From the NCBI GenBank assembly GCA_046597185.1, contig JBKJLF010000459.1:1-7946 (forward strand): a DNA stretch of 7,946 nucleotides. The letters are read 5' to 3'. The position numbers were made by a program, and so were the translations under genes. Positions within the stretch are counted from its first letter, which is position 1, and the number at the start of each line of letters is the position of its first letter. The notes beneath the pieces are model-generated. The model saw only the letters and a program-made list of their open reading frames with translations. It was not told the DNA's origin and did no database searches. Below, piece after piece: positions 5,644 to 7,946 of the stretch. This stretch comes from CAMBDR01 sp046597185. Lineage in GTDB: Bacteria > Pseudomonadota > Gammaproteobacteria > Burkholderiales > Burkholderiaceae_D.

Positions 5644-6975
5644 TCAAAACCCATCCAAATACCGCCTCAACTCCCAAGGCGTCACCTGCTGGCTATACTC
5701 AGCCCACTCCGCGCGTTTGAGTCCCACAAACTGTTCAACAAAACCCTGCCCCAGCGCATTGCCCAACACCGTATCACGTTCCAGCGCATCCACCGCCAGC
5801 CCCAAATTCTGCGGCAACAGCGGCAAACCTGCCCTTTCCTCAGCCGTCATCAAATACACATCCCGGTTCAGCGGCTCACCCGGATCAAGCCCGCGCTCAA
5901 TCCCGTCCAGCCCCGCAGCAATCACCCCCGCCAGTGCCAGATACGGGTTGGCCGCGCTATCGGGCAGCCGCCATTCAATGCGCTGGTACACGGTGCGCGC
6001 TACCGTGGTGCGGTTATTGTCGCCATAGGCAATGGTGGACGGTGCCCAACTGGTGCCGGACAACGATTCCGCACACAAAAGACGTTTGTAAGAATTCACA
6101 GTGGGCGCACACAACGCGGTCAGCGCAGGCGCATGCTGCAGTAAACCCGCCAAAAATTGATACCCCAGCGGCGACAAGCCCAAACCGCGCGCATCGCCCT
6201 GCCCTGCCATCAAGGCCACGCCATTGCTGTCAGCCAGCGACAAATGAAAATGCAAACCACTGCCCGGTCGGTCGGCAAAGGGTTTGGGCATCATCGAAAA
6301 CAACATGTCTTGCTGCTCGGCGATATGGTAAGCTGCCATTTTGAACAACATCAACCTGTCCGCCGCCATCAAGGCATCGGCATAATGGTAATTGATTTCA
6401 AATTGCCCGCTCGCATCTTCATGGTCAATCTGAAACACGCCAAAGCCGCAGGCGTCAAGTGCCTGGGTCAGGGTTTCGATAAAGCCGCGTTGGCGCAATA
6501 AGCTCTTGCTGTCATACGATGGCTTGCTTAAGGTATCGCCCGGTTCGGCATCAAAACCGTGCGCGCCGCGTTGCAGCAGGAAAAACTCCGGCTCCAGGCC
6601 GGCGTTTAATGTCCAACCACGCTCGGCCAAGCGCGCCACCTGCGCACGCAGGATCTGGCGCGGGCAGCGCTCAAACGGCTGGCCCGCCACATAGCCATTC
6701 AATACCACCCGCGCATAACCGGGCATCCACGGCATCACTTGCAGCGTGCTTAAATCGGCGCGACCATAATATTCCGAACTGGCCCCGGTGCGCGGCAAAC
6801 CCGTGCCCCAGATCGAGGGGCCGGAAAACCCCGCGCCGGGGTGGATCAGGTTAGGCAAATTGGCCACGGGCACCAACTTGCCCTTGGCCGTGCCGTGAAT
6901 ATCGGCAAACTGGGCGAAGATGGAATGCACGCCCGCCTGGCGCAAGGTTTCAATCATCTCGGAAGGGGTGCTCAT
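5644..6975 (-). CDS. glnT: Type III glutamine synthetase-like gamma-glutamyl-amine ligase (GlnT/GmaS family)
   Basis: A complete 443-residue cytoplasmic enzyme of the GlnT-type branch, of the usual length. The family joins glutamate to ammonia or to an amine (methylamine in GmaS, polyamines and alkylamines in other relatives) with ATP hydrolysis. The N-terminal beta-grasp part carries FADIHGTAKGKLVP (residues 23-36). The catalytic barrel carries GLEPEF (126-131) with metal-binding glutamates, QIDHEDASGQFEINYHYAD (182-200), KPFADRPGSGLHFHL (231-245), NSYKRL (294-299), NNRT (320-323), EWRLPD (334-339) and ANPYLAL (342-348). The C-terminus (VTPWELRRYLDGF) is also family-like. The N-terminus is shorter than that of E. 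coli PuuA, and overall it reads closer to GlnT. It overlaps the stop of the aldehyde dehydrogenase gene by ATGA, so translation is coupled. That partner favours an amine substrate such as putrescine over ammonia. The substrate itself cannot be decided from sequence alone. Confidence 0.88.
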   Translation of the reverse strand: MSTPSEMIETLRQAGVHSIFAQFADIHGTAKGKLVPVANLPNLIHPGAGFSGPSIWGTGLPRTGASSEYYGRADLSTLQVMPWMPGYARVVLNGYVAGQPFERCPRQILRAQVARLAERGWTLNAGLEPEFFLLQRGAHGFDAEPGDTLSKPSYDSKSLLRQRGFIETLTQALDACGFGVFQIDHEDASGQFEINYHYADALMAADRLMLFKMAAYHIAEQQDMLFSMMPKPFADRPGSGLHFHLSLADSNGVALMAGQGDARGLGLSPLGYQFLAGLLQHAPALTALCAPTVNSYKRLLCAESLSGTSWAPSTIAYGDNNRTTVARTVYQRIEWRLPDSAANPYLALAGVIAAGLDGIERGLDPGEPLNRDVYLMTAEERAGLPLLPQNLGLAVDALERDTVLGNALGQGFVEQFVGLKRAEWAEYSQQVTPWELRRYLDGF

Positions 6976-7946
6976 GCCAGACTAATCCAAGTGGTTTTCA
7001 GTTCGGTATATTTGTCAAACGCATGGAGCGACTTATCACGCCCATTGCCGGACTGTTTATAGCCGCCAAAGGGCACGGTGATATCATCTTCATCGTATTG
7101 GTTCACATGCACGGTGCCCGCCCGCAAAGCACGCGCGGTCTGGTGTGCTTTGCGCAAGTCTGCGGTCCAAATCCCGGCGGCCAAACCATAGGCCGAGGCA
7201 TTGGCTTCGCGCACCGCCTGGTTCAAATCGGTAAAACTCAAGACCGACAACACTGGTCCGAAAATTTCTTCGCGCGCAATCTTCATCGAGCTTTGCACGC
7301 CATCAAAAATGGTCGGCACGATATAGGTGCCGCCGGTTTCACCCAGCGCAGCCTTCCCGCCGGCCAACAAGGTTGCACCCTCGGCCTGGCCGGATTCGAT
7401 ATACCCCATCACGCTCTTGAATTGGGCCTGATCCACAATCGCACCCATCACCGTATCCGGGTGCAGCGGGTCGGCGGGTTGGAAGCTGGGCAACATGGCC
7501 AGCGCTTTTTCCAAAAACGCCTCTTTGATCGAGGCTTCCACAAACAAACGTGAAGGCGCATTGCAGCTTTCACCCTGATTAAAACAAATCGACCCAATCG
7601 CCGCCTGCACCGCCGCATCCAGACTCGGGCAGTCCGCACAGACAATATTGGCCGATTTCCCGCCCAACTCCATCCAGGCGCGCTTGAGATTGGATTGCCC
7701 TGCGTATTGCATGATTTGCTTGCCCACCCTGGTAGAACCGGTAAAGGCGATGCAATCGACATCCATATGCAGCGCCAGCGCACTACCTGCCTCATGCCCA
7801 AAACCGGGCAGCACGTTGAATACGCCCGGCGGAATACCTGCTTCCAGTGCCAGTTCTGCCAGCCGCAAGGCGGTGAGCGGGGATTTTTCCGACGGTTTCA
7901 AAATAACGCTATTACCCGCCGCCAAAGCCGGCGCAATTTTCCAACT
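6972..7946 (-). CDS. puuC: PuuC-like NAD(P)+-dependent aldehyde dehydrogenase, 5' end beyond the window
   Basis: The frame stays open to the window edge (first visible residues SWKIAPALAAGNSVILKPSE), so the TTG at 7925 is internal; 324 residues, about the last two thirds of the enzyme, are visible. The landmarks of the family are present: the cofactor-binding KPSE, FTGSTRVGK, general base Glu in MELGGKSAN (visible residue 93), catalytic Cys in FNQGESCNAPSRL (visible residue 128), and EEIFGPVLSV. The ending PFGGYKQSGNGRDKSLHAFD followed by KYTELKTTWISL is nearly that of E. coli PuuC, the gamma-glutamyl-gamma-aminobutyraldehyde dehydrogenase of the putrescine pathway. It makes gamma-glutamyl-GABA from the aldehyde. 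Related enzymes of this subgroup accept other amino-aldehydes, so the substrate is inferred. It is the upstream gene of the pair with the ligase. The oxidase and hydrolase expected in a full Puu pathway would have to lie upstream, outside the window. Confidence 0.9.
   Translation of the reverse strand, partial: SWKIAPALAAGNSVILKPSEKSPLTALRLAELALEAGIPPGVFNVLPGFGHEAGSALALHMDVDCIAFTGSTRVGKQIMQYAGQSNLKRAWMELGGKSANIVCADCPSLDAAVQAAIGSICFNQGESCNAPSRLFVEASIKEAFLEKALAMLPSFQPADPLHPDTVMGAIVDQAQFKSVMGYIESGQAEGATLLAGGKAALGETGGTYIVPTIFDGVQSSMKIAREEIFGPVLSVLSFTDLNQAVREANASAYGLAAGIWTADLRKAHQTARALRAGTVHVNQYDEDDITVPFGGYKQSGNGRDKSLHAFDKYTELKTTWISLA

Noticed and set aside
5524..6144. A 206-codon plus-strand frame opposite the ligase gene
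   Set aside because: Most of it lies antisense to the well-conserved ligase; its sequence is Pro/Arg/His-rich with no domain pattern and no ribosome-binding site.
5644..6975. Ordinary type I glutamine synthetase (GlnA)
   Set aside because: The length (443 against about 470), the FADIHGTAKGKLVP N-terminus, the lack of the adenylylation-loop region pattern and the coupling to an aldehyde dehydrogenase fit the GlnT/gamma-glutamyl-amine ligase branch instead.
7023..7553. A 176-codon plus-strand frame opposite the aldehyde dehydrogenase
   Set aside because: It is antisense to a strongly conserved enzyme; the translation has no family character.

Overview
The window looks like an accessory-rich stretch of a Pseudomonadota (beta- or gammaproteobacterial) chromosome. 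The signs are an RHS/YD-repeat protein of proteobacterial type, a choice-of-anchor A secreted protein, and a polyamine/amine-catabolism operon whose aldehyde dehydrogenase resembles enterobacterial PuuC. The genus cannot be fixed from the sequence. A methylotroph-like gammaproteobacterium is possible, but that is only a guess.

Layout, left to right. (1) Positions 1-2556 (+): the 3' part of an rhs gene. It has YD repeats, a conserved RHS core closing at DPSG, and a variable C-terminal tip that ends in a probable HNH/endonuclease VII-type nuclease with a VHH signature. (2) Positions 2557-3378 (+): a gene starting directly after the rhs stop codon, probably the cognate immunity protein, of no family I recognise. 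(3) Positions 3388-3429: two tandem copies of a 21-bp unit. (4) Positions 3632-4504 (+): a secreted choice-of-anchor A domain protein with a signal peptide but no visible C-terminal anchor. (5) Positions 4690-5381 (+): a toxin-antitoxin-like pair, an AbrB-like antitoxin overlapping a PIN-domain toxin. The toxin loses PIN similarity at about residue 79 and continues through antisense sequence of a histidine kinase ATPase domain, so it is probably a broken toxin. This pair lies between two direct copies (about 83% identical, 889 bp apart) of a ~72-bp imperfect-palindrome repeat at 4555-4626 and 5444-5515. (6) Positions 5644-7946 (-): a two-gene operon read leftwards, a PuuC-like aldehyde dehydrogenase (5' end outside the window) overlapping by 4 bp a type III glutamine synthetase-like ligase.

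Two functional stories meet here. The rhs tip and the gene after it form a polymorphic toxin/immunity pair for contact-dependent competition. The right-hand operon looks like a gamma-glutamylation route: a ligase attaches glutamate to an amine, and the dehydrogenase oxidises an aldehyde made downstream. The middle (3379-5643) reads as a graveyard and insertion zone: short repeats, a toxin-antitoxin module bounded by structured direct repeats, and a gene fragment left by rearrangement. The most interesting unexplained signal is the repeat pair bracketing the broken toxin-antitoxin module.
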